Made by a program: the position numbers and the translations under genes
Shown here: piece after piece, positions 17,958 to 27,800 of the stretch
How positions within the stretch are numbered: position 1 is the stretch's first letter
Layout: each line of letters opens with the position of its first letter
Origin: Pseudomonas putida
GTDB lineage: Bacteria; Pseudomonadota; Gammaproteobacteria; Pseudomonadales; Pseudomonadaceae
Assembly (NCBI RefSeq): GCF_009883635.2
Contig: NZ_CP026115.2
Location: 1-64,000 of the forward strand
DNA length: 64,000 bases
Direction: 5' to 3'
Notes under the pieces: generated by a model
Database searches by the model: none
The model's input: the letters and a program-made list of their open reading frames with translations, nothing else
What the model was told of the DNA's origin: nothing

Positions 17958-18791
17958 TCAACGCCAGTCGGCGACAATCCCATGCTCCAGCGCCAATCCC
18001 TGTGCCGCCACGGTCCGCCGCTGGTACTGCGTCGCCTGCGGATCCGTCGCCAGCCACAACATCACCGCCGCCGGCACCTCAGGCGGTGCGCTGCCAGCAC
18101 GCAGGGCGATCACCCCCTGCTCACCAATGGTCACCTTCAACGCCTCGGTGGTCACCACGCCAGGGTTCAGGGTAAAGGCCCGAATCCCCCGCTCGCCCAG
18201 CTCGGTCGACAGAATGCCCGACAGCCGCGACACGGCCGCCTTGCCGGCGCCGTAGGCATAGCCCCAGCCACCCTTGTCCGCCGCTACCGGCGGGTCGCTT
18301 TCGCCGGCGCCGGAGGTGACGTTGATCACCACCCCACCGCCCTGCCCCAGCATTCGCTGCACCACGGCCTGGGTCAGCAGCAAGGGCGTGAGGATGTAGC
18401 CCTTGAACATCCGTTCCAGGGTATCCGGCTGCAGCGCCAGGAAGGTCGAATTGAGGTCGCTGCCCTGGTAGATGGCATTGTTCACCAGCACGTCGATGCG
18501 CCCAAACTCCGCCAGCACCGCCGCACACGCCTGCTCGGCCGTGGCGCTGTCGAGCAGGTCCATCGGCACCACCAGTGCGCGTGCTCCCAGCGCCCGGATC
18601 GCCTCGGCGGTGCCATTGAGGCTGCCGGACAACGGCGCGCCCGCGGTATCGCGCAGGGCGTGCTGGTGCTGCTCGCCCTCCTCGAGCGTGCGCGCACTGA
18701 TCGCCACGTGGTAACCGGCACGGGCAAACGCCAGCGCTGCCGCACGGCCAATGCCGCGGCTGGCACCGGTAATGAAGGCCACTTTGTTCAT
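17958..18791 (-). CDS. SDR oxidoreductase downstream of hsdA
   Basis: 277-residue SDR with TGASRGIG at residues 8-15, an insertion around residues 35-70 (TLEEGEQ...LNGTAEAI), NNAIYQGS, Ser in INVTSGAGE and a YGAGK catalytic pair. The insertion marks an SDR subgroup different from the other steroid SDRs here. It starts 12 bp after hsdA and is probably cotranscribed from the box at 19625. A hydroxysteroid or 3-hydroxyacyl-CoA substrate is likely but unspecified. Confidence 0.7.
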   Translation of the reverse strand: MNKVAFITGASRGIGRAAALAFARAGYHVAISARTLEEGEQHQHALRDTAGAPLSGSLNGTAEAIRALGARALVVPMDLLDSATAEQACAAVLAEFGRIDVLVNNAIYQGSDLNSTFLALQPDTLERMFKGYILTPLLLTQAVVQRMLGQGGGVVINVTSGAGESDPPVAADKGGWGYAYGAGKAAVSRLSGILSTELGERGIRAFTLNPGVVTTEALKVTIGEQGVIALRAGSAPPEVPAAVMLWLATDPQATQYQRRTVAAQGLALEHGIVADWR

Positions 18792-18803
18792 AGGGAGTCC
18801 TTG

Positions 18804-19571
18804 TCAGAAACGCGGTGCACGCACCATTGCGTCCATGCCGCCATCGATGAACACCACGCTGCCATGGACGAACTGCGCCTGCTCGGACTGCAGGAAGGCC
18901 ACCAGCGCGGCGATTTCCTCAGGGCGCCCGGCACGCCCCAGCGGCGCGACAAACTCGCGCACCGCCTTGCCGAAGCGCGCATCGTCCAGCGACGCCTGGT
19001 GCAACGGCGTCTGCACCGCGCCCGGCGCTACCACGTTCAGGCGCATGCCACGCTGGCCCCAGGCTGACGCCAGGCTGCGTGCATGGTGGGTGATGGCGTA
19101 TTTGGAACAGGCATAGGCCACATGGGGCTGGCCCAGGCCATTGGCCAGGTCCAGCGCCCGTGCTTCGTCGCCGTCGAGCATGGCGCCGGTCATCGCCTGT
19201 TGCTCGGCGCCTGGCTGGGTGGCGGCCACCGAGCCGATCACCAGCGCCGACGGGTTGCGCCCGCGTGCCAGGGCGCCTTGCAAACCTTCGAGCAACTGGC
19301 TCACGCCAAAGTAGTTGACCGCCAGGATCAACCCGCAGGACGGCGCGGTCACGCCAACCCCGGCGCAACAGACCAGGCCGTCGAGCACCCCGCCGCAACG
19401 TTCGAGCACCTCGGCAACGGCCGCTGCACGCCCTTGCGCTGTGGAAAGGTCGGCCATTACTTCGGCACCGGCACGGTCGATACCGATGACTTCATGACCC
19501 GCCGCACGCAACGCTGCGGCAACGGCTGCACCAATGCCCGAGGCACTGCCACTGATAGCTGTAACAGACAT
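18804..19571 (-). CDS. hsdA: 3-alpha-hydroxysteroid dehydrogenase/carbonyl reductase
   Basis: 255 residues. It follows remembered Comamonas testosteroni 3-alpha-HSD/CR throughout: ISGSASGIGAAV, GHEVIGIDRAGAEVMADLST, LDGLVCCAGVG, VNYFGV, catalytic Ser in VIGSVAAT, YACSK for Tyr/Lys, RLNVVAPGAVQTPL, and YVHG-like FVHGSVVFIDGGMDA. The early nucleotide-binding loop and missing alpha segment after AEVMADL are typical of this small SDR type. It oxidises the 3-alpha-OH of bile acids to 3-ketosteroids, the entry step before KstD. GGAG lies seven bases before the ATG, and the regulon box ends 53 bp upstream. Confidence 0.87.
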   Translation of the reverse strand: MSVTAISGSASGIGAAVAAALRAAGHEVIGIDRAGAEVMADLSTAQGRAAAVAEVLERCGGVLDGLVCCAGVGVTAPSCGLILAVNYFGVSQLLEGLQGALARGRNPSALVIGSVAATQPGAEQQAMTGAMLDGDEARALDLANGLGQPHVAYACSKYAITHHARSLASAWGQRGMRLNVVAPGAVQTPLHQASLDDARFGKAVREFVAPLGRAGRPEEIAALVAFLQSEQAQFVHGSVVFIDGGMDAMVRAPRF

Positions 19572-19624
19572 GATCGATCTCCAGGATAGGTCGGCGCAGT
19601 ATCGGCATAAGGCCAGCGCGCCAG

Positions 19625-19643
19625 CATCGTCCTTGCGGACTAC
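19625..19643 (-). promoter_or_regulatory. Proposed steroid-regulon box, hsdA operon
   Basis: CATCGTC-CTTGCG-GACTAC, one mismatch in the distal half. It ends 53 bp before the hsdA start and lies between hsdA and the stop of the LuxR-type gene. Confidence 0.65.
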
Positions 19644-19664
19644 GGCCGGCGCCCTGGCCGCGCC

Positions 19665-20894
19665 TCAGGCACGGCGCGCCACGGCCAGTTGCGGCGGCGG
19701 CACCTTGAGCCGCTCGGGCGCCTTCAGCGCCACCTTGGGCTTGCCCAGGGCGACCACGCTGTTGAGCAGGATGCGCACCAGCTCGGTCTGCCGGCGCACG
19801 CCGGTCTTGGAGAAGATCGAGCGCAAGTGCGCCCGCGCCGTGTTGCGGCGGATGTTCAACTCTTCGGCGGCCTCCTCCAGCGACAGGCCGTTGGCCAGCT
19901 CCATGGCCAGGGCGGTTTCGGCGCGGGTCAGGTTGAACAGTTGCTTGGTCACCACTTCGCTGGCCAGCGACTTGCTCGCCGCATCACGGATGTACACCAG
20001 CGCCGCCGGCTTGCCGCGCTCGTCGGCCCAGTCCAGCGAGGGGATCGACTCGACCACCAGGCCCAGGTTGACCAGGCCCGAGGGGCGGGTCACCGACATG
20101 GCTTCGGCGCCCTTGGGCGCATCGGCGGAAAACGCTGCGCGTATCAGCCGCTGCAGCTCGCGGTTGTCGCTCGGGTAGGTCGCCTCCAGGCGCCCGCCCA
20201 CCAGTTTCAGGCCGTCGGCGCTGGCGAGGATCTCCTGGGCCACCGGGTTGACCCGCAGCACGCTGCCGCTCTCGTCCAGCACCAGCGTGGCCACCGACAG
20301 GCGGCTGATGGCCTGGGAATACAGCTCGCTGAGCGATTCGCTGCGGTCGAGCAGGTTGTGCACCTGCAGGGCTCGGCGCAGGTGCGGCAGGAACATGCTG
20401 CACAGGGCGCGCTCATCGGCCGAGAAATTCGGCTCGCGTTTGGAACGGGTGATGCGAAACCGCAGCTTGCCGCCATCGGGGGTGGAAATGTCGGCGCCCA
20501 TCACGTGGTACACGTCCTGCTGGCTGCAGAACATCTTGAAGTAGGCACTGCGCTCCCACTCGTCCGAGGTCATGATGTCGTCGACCGTGAACACATGGTC
20601 CGGCGGCTGGTTGGTAAAGGGCGTGTTGGTTTGCGGGTAGGTCATGTAGGTGACGTCACCGGCCCCTTCGATGTCGCCGGAGATGATCATCACGCCCATA
20701 TCCGGCTGGTCCGGCACGCGCAGGATCAGGGTGGCGTAGTTGGCGGCATACAGGGTGCGGAAGCTGGTCAGCGCGTGGGCCATCAGCTTGGGGTCGAGGG
20801 CGCCTTCGTAGACTTCGCCGACCAGGCGATCGAAGGTTGCCAGGTCGCAGCCGAGCCTGGCCAGCGCATCATGGGTCAAGACAGCTTTTTCCAC
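19665..20894 (-). CDS. LuxR-type transcriptional regulator, candidate steroid-catabolism activator
   Basis: 409 residues. The C-terminal ~65 form a LuxR/GerE helix-turn-helix: LTRAETALAMELANGLS, LEEAAEELNIRRNTARAHLR, SIFSKTGVRRQTELVRIL. The middle (about residues 195-270) looks PAS-like (ATLVLDESGSVLRVNPVAQEIL) and could sense a ligand. No receiver or ATPase domain is seen. The start is GTG (20894) with AGGAG before it. Comamonas TeiR, a LuxR-type testosterone regulator, is a precedent. It is the only regulator in the window, so I propose it binds the repeated dyads. No dyad precedes it, so it may be constitutively expressed. Confidence 0.75.
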   Translation of the reverse strand: MEKAVLTHDALARLGCDLATFDRLVGEVYEGALDPKLMAHALTSFRTLYAANYATLILRVPDQPDMGVMIISGDIEGAGDVTYMTYPQTNTPFTNQPPDHVFTVDDIMTSDEWERSAYFKMFCSQQDVYHVMGADISTPDGGKLRFRITRSKREPNFSADERALCSMFLPHLRRALQVHNLLDRSESLSELYSQAISRLSVATLVLDESGSVLRVNPVAQEILASADGLKLVGGRLEATYPSDNRELQRLIRAAFSADAPKGAEAMSVTRPSGLVNLGLVVESIPSLDWADERGKPAALVYIRDAASKSLASEVVTKQLFNLTRAETALAMELANGLSLEEAAEELNIRRNTARAHLRSIFSKTGVRRQTELVRILLNSVVALGKPKVALKAPERLKVPPPQLAVARRA

Positions 20895-20910
20895 AGTCTT
20901 CTCCTCGCTC

Positions 20911-20940
20911 GGGCAGGCTTCGGCCTGCCCTTCTTATTTT
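20911..20940 (+). terminator. Terminator-like hairpin, plus-strand orientation, in the regulator leader
   Basis: GGGCAGGC-TTCG-GCCTGCCC followed by TTCTTATTTTT on the plus strand. On the minus strand, the direction of both flanking genes, it has no U-tract. Confidence 0.55.
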
Positions 20941-20979
20941 TATATGGCGATGTTGCCCGCGGCACAGTCTCGCTGGCCG

Positions 20980-21018
20980 CCCTGGCGCCGACAATAGGGG
21001 CGCCAGGGTTTATTTTGT
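20980..21018 (+). terminator. Terminator-like hairpin next to the MMPL stop codon
   Basis: Perfect 10-bp arms CCCTGGCGCC/GGCGCCAGGG around a 9-base loop, followed on the plus strand by TTTATTTTGT. It abuts the stop of the minus-strand MMPL gene and could act in both directions. Confidence 0.55.
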
Positions 21019-21019
21019 A

Positions 21020-23422
21020 TTAGCGAATGTCTCCTGCGCCTTGGCCCGCCAGCACCGGCTTCGGCGCCGGCTGGCGGGCGACCAGCGGTCGCCCGCGGTT
21101 GAACCAGGCCGCCAGCGCCGGGAGCAGGAAGATTGCCCCCAGCACGTTGACCAGGAACATGAACGACAGCAGCACGCCCATGTCGGCCTGGAACTTCAAC
21201 GGCGCGAACGCCCATGTGCACACGCCGATCGACATGGTCAGGGCAGTGAACACCGCCGCCGTGCCGCGCTGGCACATGGCGCGGTAGAACGCCTCGCGCA
21301 GGTCGGCACCGGCGGCCATCTCGTGCTGGATGCGCTCGTACAGGTAGATGCCGTAATCCACCCCGACCCCGACGCCCAGGGCCATCACCGGCAAGGTGGC
21401 GACTTTCAGGCCGATACCGAGCATGGCCATCAGCGCGTTGCACAGGATGGCGACGATGGCCAGGGGCACCAGGATGCACAGCACCGCCCGCAGCGAGAAG
21501 AAGGTCAGCCAGCAGAACAGCGCCACCGAGCCGAAAAGCGCCGCCAGCATGGTCACTTCGGCGCGCTTGACCGCCTCGTTGGAGGCCGCCATGACCCCGA
21601 CATTGCCACCGGCCAGCAGGAAGTCGACCTTCGGCGTGCGCACATCGGCGATGATCCGCCGCGCTTCGCCGATCGCGTGGCTGATGGTGGCGCCCTCGTG
21701 GTCGGCGAGGAACACCAGAATCTGCATCTGCTGGCAGCCTTCGGTGACCAGCCCGTCGTCCGGCATGTAGGCCCGCGCGCCCTGGCTCAGGCCGCGGGCC
21801 GAGCCCGGGATGGCCGCCCAACGCGGGTTGCCTTCGTTGTTGCCGGCAATCACCCGCTTGCCCATGCCGGCCACACTCTGCACCGACTGCACGCCACTGA
21901 CTGTACGCATGCGGAAGTCGAAGGCCTCGACCGCGCGCATCACCTCTGGCGACAGGCAGCCTTCCTCGACGCCCTTGACCTCGACGAACACCGACAGCAC
22001 GTCAAGGCCGATCGAATAGCTGCCGATGATCCGTGCATTGTCCTTGTTGTAGCGCGAGTCGCCGCGCAGCTCCGGCGCCCCGGCGCCGATGTCGCCCATC
22101 GCCAGCTCGCGGGCCTTCCAGGCGCCGCCCACCAGCAACGCCAGGCTCACGGCGAACACCGCCAGCGCCGGGCCCGGTTCGGCCAGCGCCGACAGCCGCC
22201 ACCACAGGCGATGGCGCCCGGCCTCGCGGGCCTGGGCCTTTTGCAGCGTGGCAGGCTCCAGACGCAGCCAGGAGAGGATGATCGGCAGCATCAGCTTGTT
22301 GGTGATGATCATCAGCATCACCCCGATGCACGCGGTCACCCCCAGTTCGTGCACGATGGGGATGTCGATCAGCATGATCACGGCAAAGCCCAGGGCGTTC
22401 ATCAGCAAGGCCAGCGAACCCGGGATGAAGATCTTGCAGAACGCCGAGTGCGCCGCCTGCCGGGCGCTGGCCCCGGCCACCACGTCCTGCTTCCAGGCAT
22501 TGGTCATCTGCACCGCGTGGGACACGCCGATGGAGAAGATCAGGAACGGCACCAGGATCGACATCGGGTCGATGCCCAGCCCCAGCAGCGGCAACAGGCC
22601 GAGCAGCCACACCACCGGCAGCAGCGCCACCACCAGCGCGACCAGGGTCAGGCGCCAGGAACGGGCGTACAGCCACAGCAGCAGCGCGGTGATGACAAAG
22701 GCGATGACGAAGAAGCCGATCACCGTGTTCAGGCCTTCGACCACATCGCCGACCAGCTTGGCGAAACCGACGATGCTGATTTCGATGTCGGCGCTGGCGT
22801 ACTTGTCGCGCAGCGCCTCCAGGCGCTTGGCGACTTCCACATAGTCCACCGGTTTGCCGGTCTGCGGGTCGGTATCCTGCAGGTCGGCACGTACCATCGC
22901 CGATTTCAGGTCGTTGGCGACCAACCGGCCGATCTGCCCGGCTGCCGCGGCGTTGCTGCGCACCTGGGCCAGGTCGGCGGCACTGCCATTGAAGCGTGGC
23001 GGCACCACCACGTCGCCGTAGAAGCCTTCCTCGGTGATTTCGATGTAACGCACGTTGGCGGTGAACAGCGAGGTGACACTGGCGCGATTGACCCCGGAAA
23101 TGAAGAACACGTCGTCAGTGACCTTGCGCAGGGTGTCGAGGAATTCCGGGTTGTACAGGTCACCCTCGCCTTTCCAGCGCACGCTGACAAGCAAGCGGTT
23201 GGCACCGGTGAAGTACTGGCTGAAGCGCAGGAAGTTCACCATGTAGTCATGGCGCACCGGGATCTGCTTGTTGAAACCTGGGTCCAGCTGGGTATGGGTG
23301 GCGCTGTAGCCCAGGCCCAAGGTCAGCAGCACGAACAGCAACAGCAGGCCTTTGCGCCCTTTCATCAAGGCGCTGGCAGTGGCCTGGACGCAGCGCGTGG
23401 CGCGAGTGTCTGGTTTTTTCAT
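21020..23422 (-). CDS. MMPL/RND-family transporter
   Basis: 800 residues with about 12 predicted membrane segments. The pattern is one TM helix (GLLLLFVLLTLGLGYSATHT), a large periplasmic loop (to about residue 215), five or six TM helices (FFVIAFVITALLLWLYA and following), a second TM-loop-TM repeat beginning near residue 415, and final helices near the C-terminus. The order and the conserved GVGVDYGIYLYERI match MMPL-type RND permeases of hydrophobic molecules. It follows the YCF48-like gene by ten bases. In pseudomonads this pair recurs with DUF1302 and DUF1329 proteins, both encoded elsewhere in the window, suggesting a proton-driven envelope machine moving steroids or lipids; direction unknown. 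Confidence 0.82.
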   Translation of the reverse strand: MKKPDTRATRCVQATASALMKGRKGLLLLFVLLTLGLGYSATHTQLDPGFNKQIPVRHDYMVNFLRFSQYFTGANRLLVSVRWKGEGDLYNPEFLDTLRKVTDDVFFISGVNRASVTSLFTANVRYIEITEEGFYGDVVVPPRFNGSAADLAQVRSNAAAAGQIGRLVANDLKSAMVRADLQDTDPQTGKPVDYVEVAKRLEALRDKYASADIEISIVGFAKLVGDVVEGLNTVIGFFVIAFVITALLLWLYARSWRLTLVALVVALLPVVWLLGLLPLLGLGIDPMSILVPFLIFSIGVSHAVQMTNAWKQDVVAGASARQAAHSAFCKIFIPGSLALLMNALGFAVIMLIDIPIVHELGVTACIGVMLMIITNKLMLPIILSWLRLEPATLQKAQAREAGRHRLWWRLSALAEPGPALAVFAVSLALLVGGAWKARELAMGDIGAGAPELRGDSRYNKDNARIIGSYSIGLDVLSVFVEVKGVEEGCLSPEVMRAVEAFDFRMRTVSGVQSVQSVAGMGKRVIAGNNEGNPRWAAIPGSARGLSQGARAYMPDDGLVTEGCQQMQILVFLADHEGATISHAIGEARRIIADVRTPKVDFLLAGGNVGVMAASNEAVKRAEVTMLAALFGSVALFCWLTFFSLRAVLCILVPLAIVAILCNALMAMLGIGLKVATLPVMALGVGVGVDYGIYLYERIQHEMAAGADLREAFYRAMCQRGTAAVFTALTMSIGVCTWAFAPLKFQADMGVLLSFMFLVNVLGAIFLLPALAAWFNRGRPLVARQPAPKPVLAGQGAGDIR

Positions 23423-23432
23423 GGTTTGCCTC

Positions 23433-24401
23433 TCATTGGCTCAGCGCGGCAAGGCTGCCCGCACTGGCGTCGAAAACCCCTTGTTCACCGCCCAACAACA
23501 GCCGTGAACCCACCATTGCCGCCGAGGTCAGGGTGCCGTGCCCGGCCAGGCGCGTAGCGCTCTGCAACTCACCGCGCGGGCCCAGGCGCACCAACGAGCC
23601 GCCCGCACCGACGATCACCAGCCCACCGCCTGGCAAGCGGGTGTGCCCATAAAGCGGCAGCGCGTTACCGACTTCGACCTGGCGCCAGTGCTCGCCGAAG
23701 TCATGGCTGACGAACACATGCCCGCGCATGCCGTAGGCCACCCAGTCGTCTTGGCTCAGGCGCACGATGCCGAACAGCGAGCCGCTGTAGAACACCGGCA
23801 GCGTCTGCCACTGCATGCCGCCGTCATGGCTGCGCAGCACCAGGCCCTGCTCGCCGACCAGCATGCGCCGGCCATCCGCGCCACCGTCCATGCCGTTGAG
23901 GTGGGCGCTGTCGATATCCAGCGTCAAGGCCTGCCAGGTCGCCCCGGCGTTGTCGGACTGGTAGAACTTGCCAAAGCTGCCGTAGGCCAGAACGCGCTCA
24001 CCTCCGGCCGCCCACACGCCCAGCAGCGGTTCGCCTAGCTGGTTGTCGTGGCGCACCTCACGCCAATGCCGGCCGCCATCGTCGGAGCGCAGGATCCAGC
24101 CGTCATGGCCGACCGCCAGCAGGCGCTGTGCGTCGAGCGCCACCACGGCGGTCAGGGCCACCTGACGTTGCGGCTCGACCACTGCCTGTTGCCAGCGGAC
24201 GCCTTGGTCATCGCTGAACAGAATGCTGCCGCGCTCGCCTACCGCCAGCACGCGCGGGCCAAGGTCGAGCAAGGCGTTGACCTGCACCCGGTCGGCACGC
24301 AGCGGTTCATCGGCGGGTGCGGCCTCAGGGCGAGGCAGGAAGGTAAAGACGATGGTCAGGCCAACGAACAGACAGACCAGGTAGCCGATCACCGAGCGCA
24401 T
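23433..24401 (-). CDS. YCF48/BNR-like beta-propeller protein, membrane-anchored
   Basis: 322 residues from the ATG at 24401, which has GGGAG eight bases upstream (an ATG at 24407 is too close). An N-terminal membrane anchor or signal (IGYLVCLFVGLTIVFTFL) is followed by repeated S-D-x-G-x-x-W blades: FSDDQGVRW, RSDDGGRHW, QSDNAGATW, RSHDGGMQW, VSHDFGEHW. This is the photosystem-stability/YCF48 (BNR repeat) pattern. It is probably a periplasmic partner of the MMPL transporter in the same operon. A degenerate regulon box and an A-rich CA-type motif (CCTCTTGTTCTTGTC on the plus strand, 24452-24466) lie upstream. Confidence 0.75.
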   Translation of the reverse strand: MRSVIGYLVCLFVGLTIVFTFLPRPEAAPADEPLRADRVQVNALLDLGPRVLAVGERGSILFSDDQGVRWQQAVVEPQRQVALTAVVALDAQRLLAVGHDGWILRSDDGGRHWREVRHDNQLGEPLLGVWAAGGERVLAYGSFGKFYQSDNAGATWQALTLDIDSAHLNGMDGGADGRRMLVGEQGLVLRSHDGGMQWQTLPVFYSGSLFGIVRLSQDDWVAYGMRGHVFVSHDFGEHWRQVEVGNALPLYGHTRLPGGGLVIVGAGGSLVRLGPRGELQSATRLAGHGTLTSAAMVGSRLLLGGEQGVFDASAGSLAALSQ

Positions 24402-24509
24402 GGGCATCGCTCCCGATCGAGGGGCAGGTACAACGCAGCCATGGAGCCATTCCTCTTGTTCTTGTCAGGCGGGGGCATGGGGGATAGTCAGTCGGGGGCG
24501 ATCGGGAAA

Positions 24510-24528
24510 CATCGTCCAAATGGCTTAA
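24510..24528 (-). promoter_or_regulatory. Degenerate steroid-regulon box, YCF48-MMPL operon
   Basis: CATCGTC-CAAATG-GCTTAA: the gene-proximal half is perfect but the distal half is largely lost. It lies 108 bp before the start. It is included because orientation and location fit the set. Confidence 0.4.
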
Positions 24529-24548
24529 GGTTTGGCTGTATCGACCTT

Positions 24549-24651
24549 TCGGGACTTCTTCGCGGGTGAACCCGTATCACCAGCGTGCAGGCCTGCGCGA
24601 TCCCTGTGGGAGCGGCTTCAGCCGCGAACACCGGCGCAGCCGGTGCCATCC
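24549..24651. repeat. REP-like elements in the 24.4-24.8 kb gap
   Basis: CTTCGCGGGTGAACCCG, then GTGGGAGCGGCTTCAGCCG and CACCGGCGCAGCCGGTG ending in CCATCC. Both are hairpin-forming REP-type units. The 425-bp gap between the YCF48 and Rhs genes otherwise holds the box at 24510, the CA-type motif and the inverted repeat at 24701. Confidence 0.6.
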
Positions 24652-24700
24652 ACCGCAAACATGCTGATAGCAACGCCACACGAACCAAAACCGTATGTTC

Positions 24701-24724
24701 GCAACTGACATTTTTGCCAGTTGC
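24701..24724. promoter_or_regulatory. Inverted repeat upstream of the Rhs genes
   Basis: GCAACTG-N10-CAGTTGC, perfect 7-bp arms, about 100 bp before the start of the first Rhs-family gene. It may be an operator or just a hairpin; it is unlike the steroid dyads. Confidence 0.3.
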
Positions 24725-24826
24725 CCCTCCTTTCACCCAGATGAACACTCAATCACCCCTGTTGCCTACATCGGCTCAGCAGCGTGATCCAGCACCCTGT
24801 TGGGGCCTCAAACCGGAGAGGTTGAA

Positions 24827-27800
24827 ATGAGCGCCGAGAAAACCTACAGCGAAAAGGATGTGTTCAGGTGTTTCAATAGTGGCGACCCCGTTACCGTCAA
24901 CGGCTCTGCCTGCTACTGGGGGGCATCTAACCGATACTACGTTAGCTTCACACCGACGCCCAAATATGAAAATTTCCAGCGTTTTGACTGGAGCGAGATC
25001 AAAAGCTTCGAGTCCCTTGAAGAAACAAAGCAAAGAATAGCAAACGAATTTTCCGAGTTTTTCAAGAAAGGCTGGCGGCTAGTGAAGACCAGCTACCACG
25101 ATAAACTTCATAGCATCCCTCACCCACTCCTGCTCGAGCGAAAGGCTTCTGAAGGTTATGCCGACTTTCTGATTGGCAAGGTCTCGATGGGTAACGACTC
25201 AAATACAATCACGCTCATCAGCGATGATGACGTCAACGCATTGAAAACCAAAATTGCCAACCCCCGGTTTTTAAAAAGGCTCGTCAACGTTTATTTCCCA
25301 TGCTATGAGTTGAACTACGCCTTCTTTTTCCTCAGCGACAATACCTCAGTCCCTGACTTCGTGGACATGGAAGCCACCCGATACCAGGCATTCGTGCATG
25401 AAATCGCACCTGATTTTGTTCTTGAACTACCCGGTATCACCTCTTCGCTTACGGTCGAATCTCCCGTCGAACCTGCGGTCGAACCTGCCTTGGCGCCCGA
25501 ATTGGCCGAACTGCCCAACATGACAGGCTTCGAGCACACTACGTTAGGCACAGGTGATTGCGTCTGGGCAAGCCCCTGCCATGTGCTGGCAGACCGGGAC
25601 CTGCAGCTGGACGAGACCGTTCACGTCTGGGCCGTCGACCCCATGGACGGGCGCGTGCTGAAAACCGTTTCGCTGACTGCGACCGAAGATAACAAGGCCC
25701 GCGTGGCTTGGCCTGTTGCGTTAGTCAAGGCGATCCAGGCCAACGACACGCTGGTCGATGGTTCCGTGCTGCTCCAGGCCGGGCATCTCTCGGACGACGC
25801 CGAACTTACTGAAAACACCGATGCCCCCACCTCGCAAACTTTCACGGGCTACAACAACATCGAGAAAAGCCAGGTCGACCGTTTGTGGGCATTTAATTCG
25901 CATTGCAAGCTGCTCAGCAACCTTCCGTTCAAGGCCAATCAAGTCTGTGCACTCACGCTTCCAGATGCAGCGCCGTCATTGGGAGAGCGTGCATGCATCC
26001 AAGTACGCCACAGGACCAGCCAGCACCTGTACGAATCCCATTTTTTCCGGCCCGATGCGAACAGCGCCAGCGGTAGCTGGAGCCAACAGATGTGCGAATT
26101 TCTCAACCAGCACAGTACGATGCTAAGGGCCGGCAAGCGCCAGGACGATGGCATCAGCATCACGCCCGCGCTGCAGGGTAATCGGCTCTGGATACCGCAA
26201 TTGTCCGACCTTTCTGTTCAACTTGAATCCGTCACTTGGCTTGAGCATGCATCATTCATCGTGAACGCGGATCTGGCGTTGGATAGCGAGGTGATGATTG
26301 CGGTACACGATGATGTGACGGGCGCACCGCTGCCGGGATCGCCGTTCACGTTCTCCCCAAGTATTGAAACGCAGGCGCAGAACCAATGGCCAGGGGCGTT
26401 GGCCAGCCAGTTGGCTGACAGCCCATTGGCACCCTACATCAAACTGGAACAGGCAAGCGGCGGCGGCACGGCCCCTACCTCGACATGGCGTTGCTTGCGC
26501 GCAGGGGTTCCACTTCGCATCTGGATGAGCGAGCCCTTGGCTTCAGCTGGCTGGTCAAACCGCTCCGGCGAGGATATCGATGACGTGCTTGACGCCTGTC
26601 TTGACGACGAAAGTGTTCAGTTGGTAATTGAGAGCCGTGACATGCGCACGGGATACCTCTGCCACACTTCATCCATTACCTTGTCGGCGATGGAACCTTC
26701 GATAGATCAGGCAGAGAAGCGGGCCAAGCTGGCGAAAACGCTTGACGAGCACTTGAAACAAAACGGGGTTGTTTGGCTTGGACTCAGCATTGACTCCAAC
26801 GTTTCCGGCACCTCCCTGAACAACTGGAAAGTGCGTGAAGCAACTGTTCTCCAGCTACAGACGACATATTGGAAAACAACACCAACACCCATAGCGACTG
26901 GAAGCCAAGACACCAATCATATACCCTTCCATATTAATAAATTCATTATGAGCGGGCCAGGGCAGGCGCTTAAAAACAACCACAGACATAGACCAACCAG
27001 TGACTCACGCGATTCACGCCATTTAAGTGCCCCAGACGACTCATATGATTTATACCTAGACATACTTGAAAACACTGACAGTCTCAGCGATATCCCTATA
27101 TATATCGAAAAAAAAATCAAAAAAAACCTCACACAAATCAATATACGAGAACCACAAATCAAAGAAAAACCCATGAGCAATCGCGTCAAGCAATTCTACG
27201 AATTGCTCATCAAAAACTCCGATAAACCCTCTTGGAACCTTGTCGAAAATTCAAGACCCATCCCCCAGAACTCTTTAACAACTTATACCAACCAAGATCT
27301 TATTCTCCCTGACTTTTTTTACTACATCAAAAAGACTCACGATATGCCTTTGCCTTTCACAAAGGCCTTCGCTCACAGAAAAGCCATTAAAAAGATCTTA
27401 TCAAACCTAGCAACCACCCAATGCCACTTCGCAACTATCGACATCCACACCTGCTCTCCACTGCGGCAACTTTGCATTGTGCTTGATGCTCAAGCCATCG
27501 ACAAAGGCCTTTCTCTAGTCTCATGCAGCCGAAATGACGCTGGACTTGCACTCGACTTCAACGTCCCTTTCGAACTCGATGAAGATAGCGCTTCAGTAGG
27601 AATCTTGATCGGCATCATATCTCCTAATCTTCTGTGGAGAAAAATTCAAAGCTGCACAACAACAAAAGAAATAAATACCGAAAACCCTGCACACGACACA
27701 CTGTGTGTCGACCTGGCAAATACCGAAGGCTCCGAGCTCTTTGCCTCTAGCGGTTCGCAGCCTCATGGTGTCTCACCCCAGACAGGCCTGTTCCACTTCC

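Noticed and set aside
20837..23557. 906-codon open frame on the plus strand opposite the MMPL gene
   Set aside because: Rich in His, Gln, Arg and Gly with no domain pattern, as expected for the antisense of a GC-rich coding strand. The minus-strand frame encodes a clear MMPL protein.
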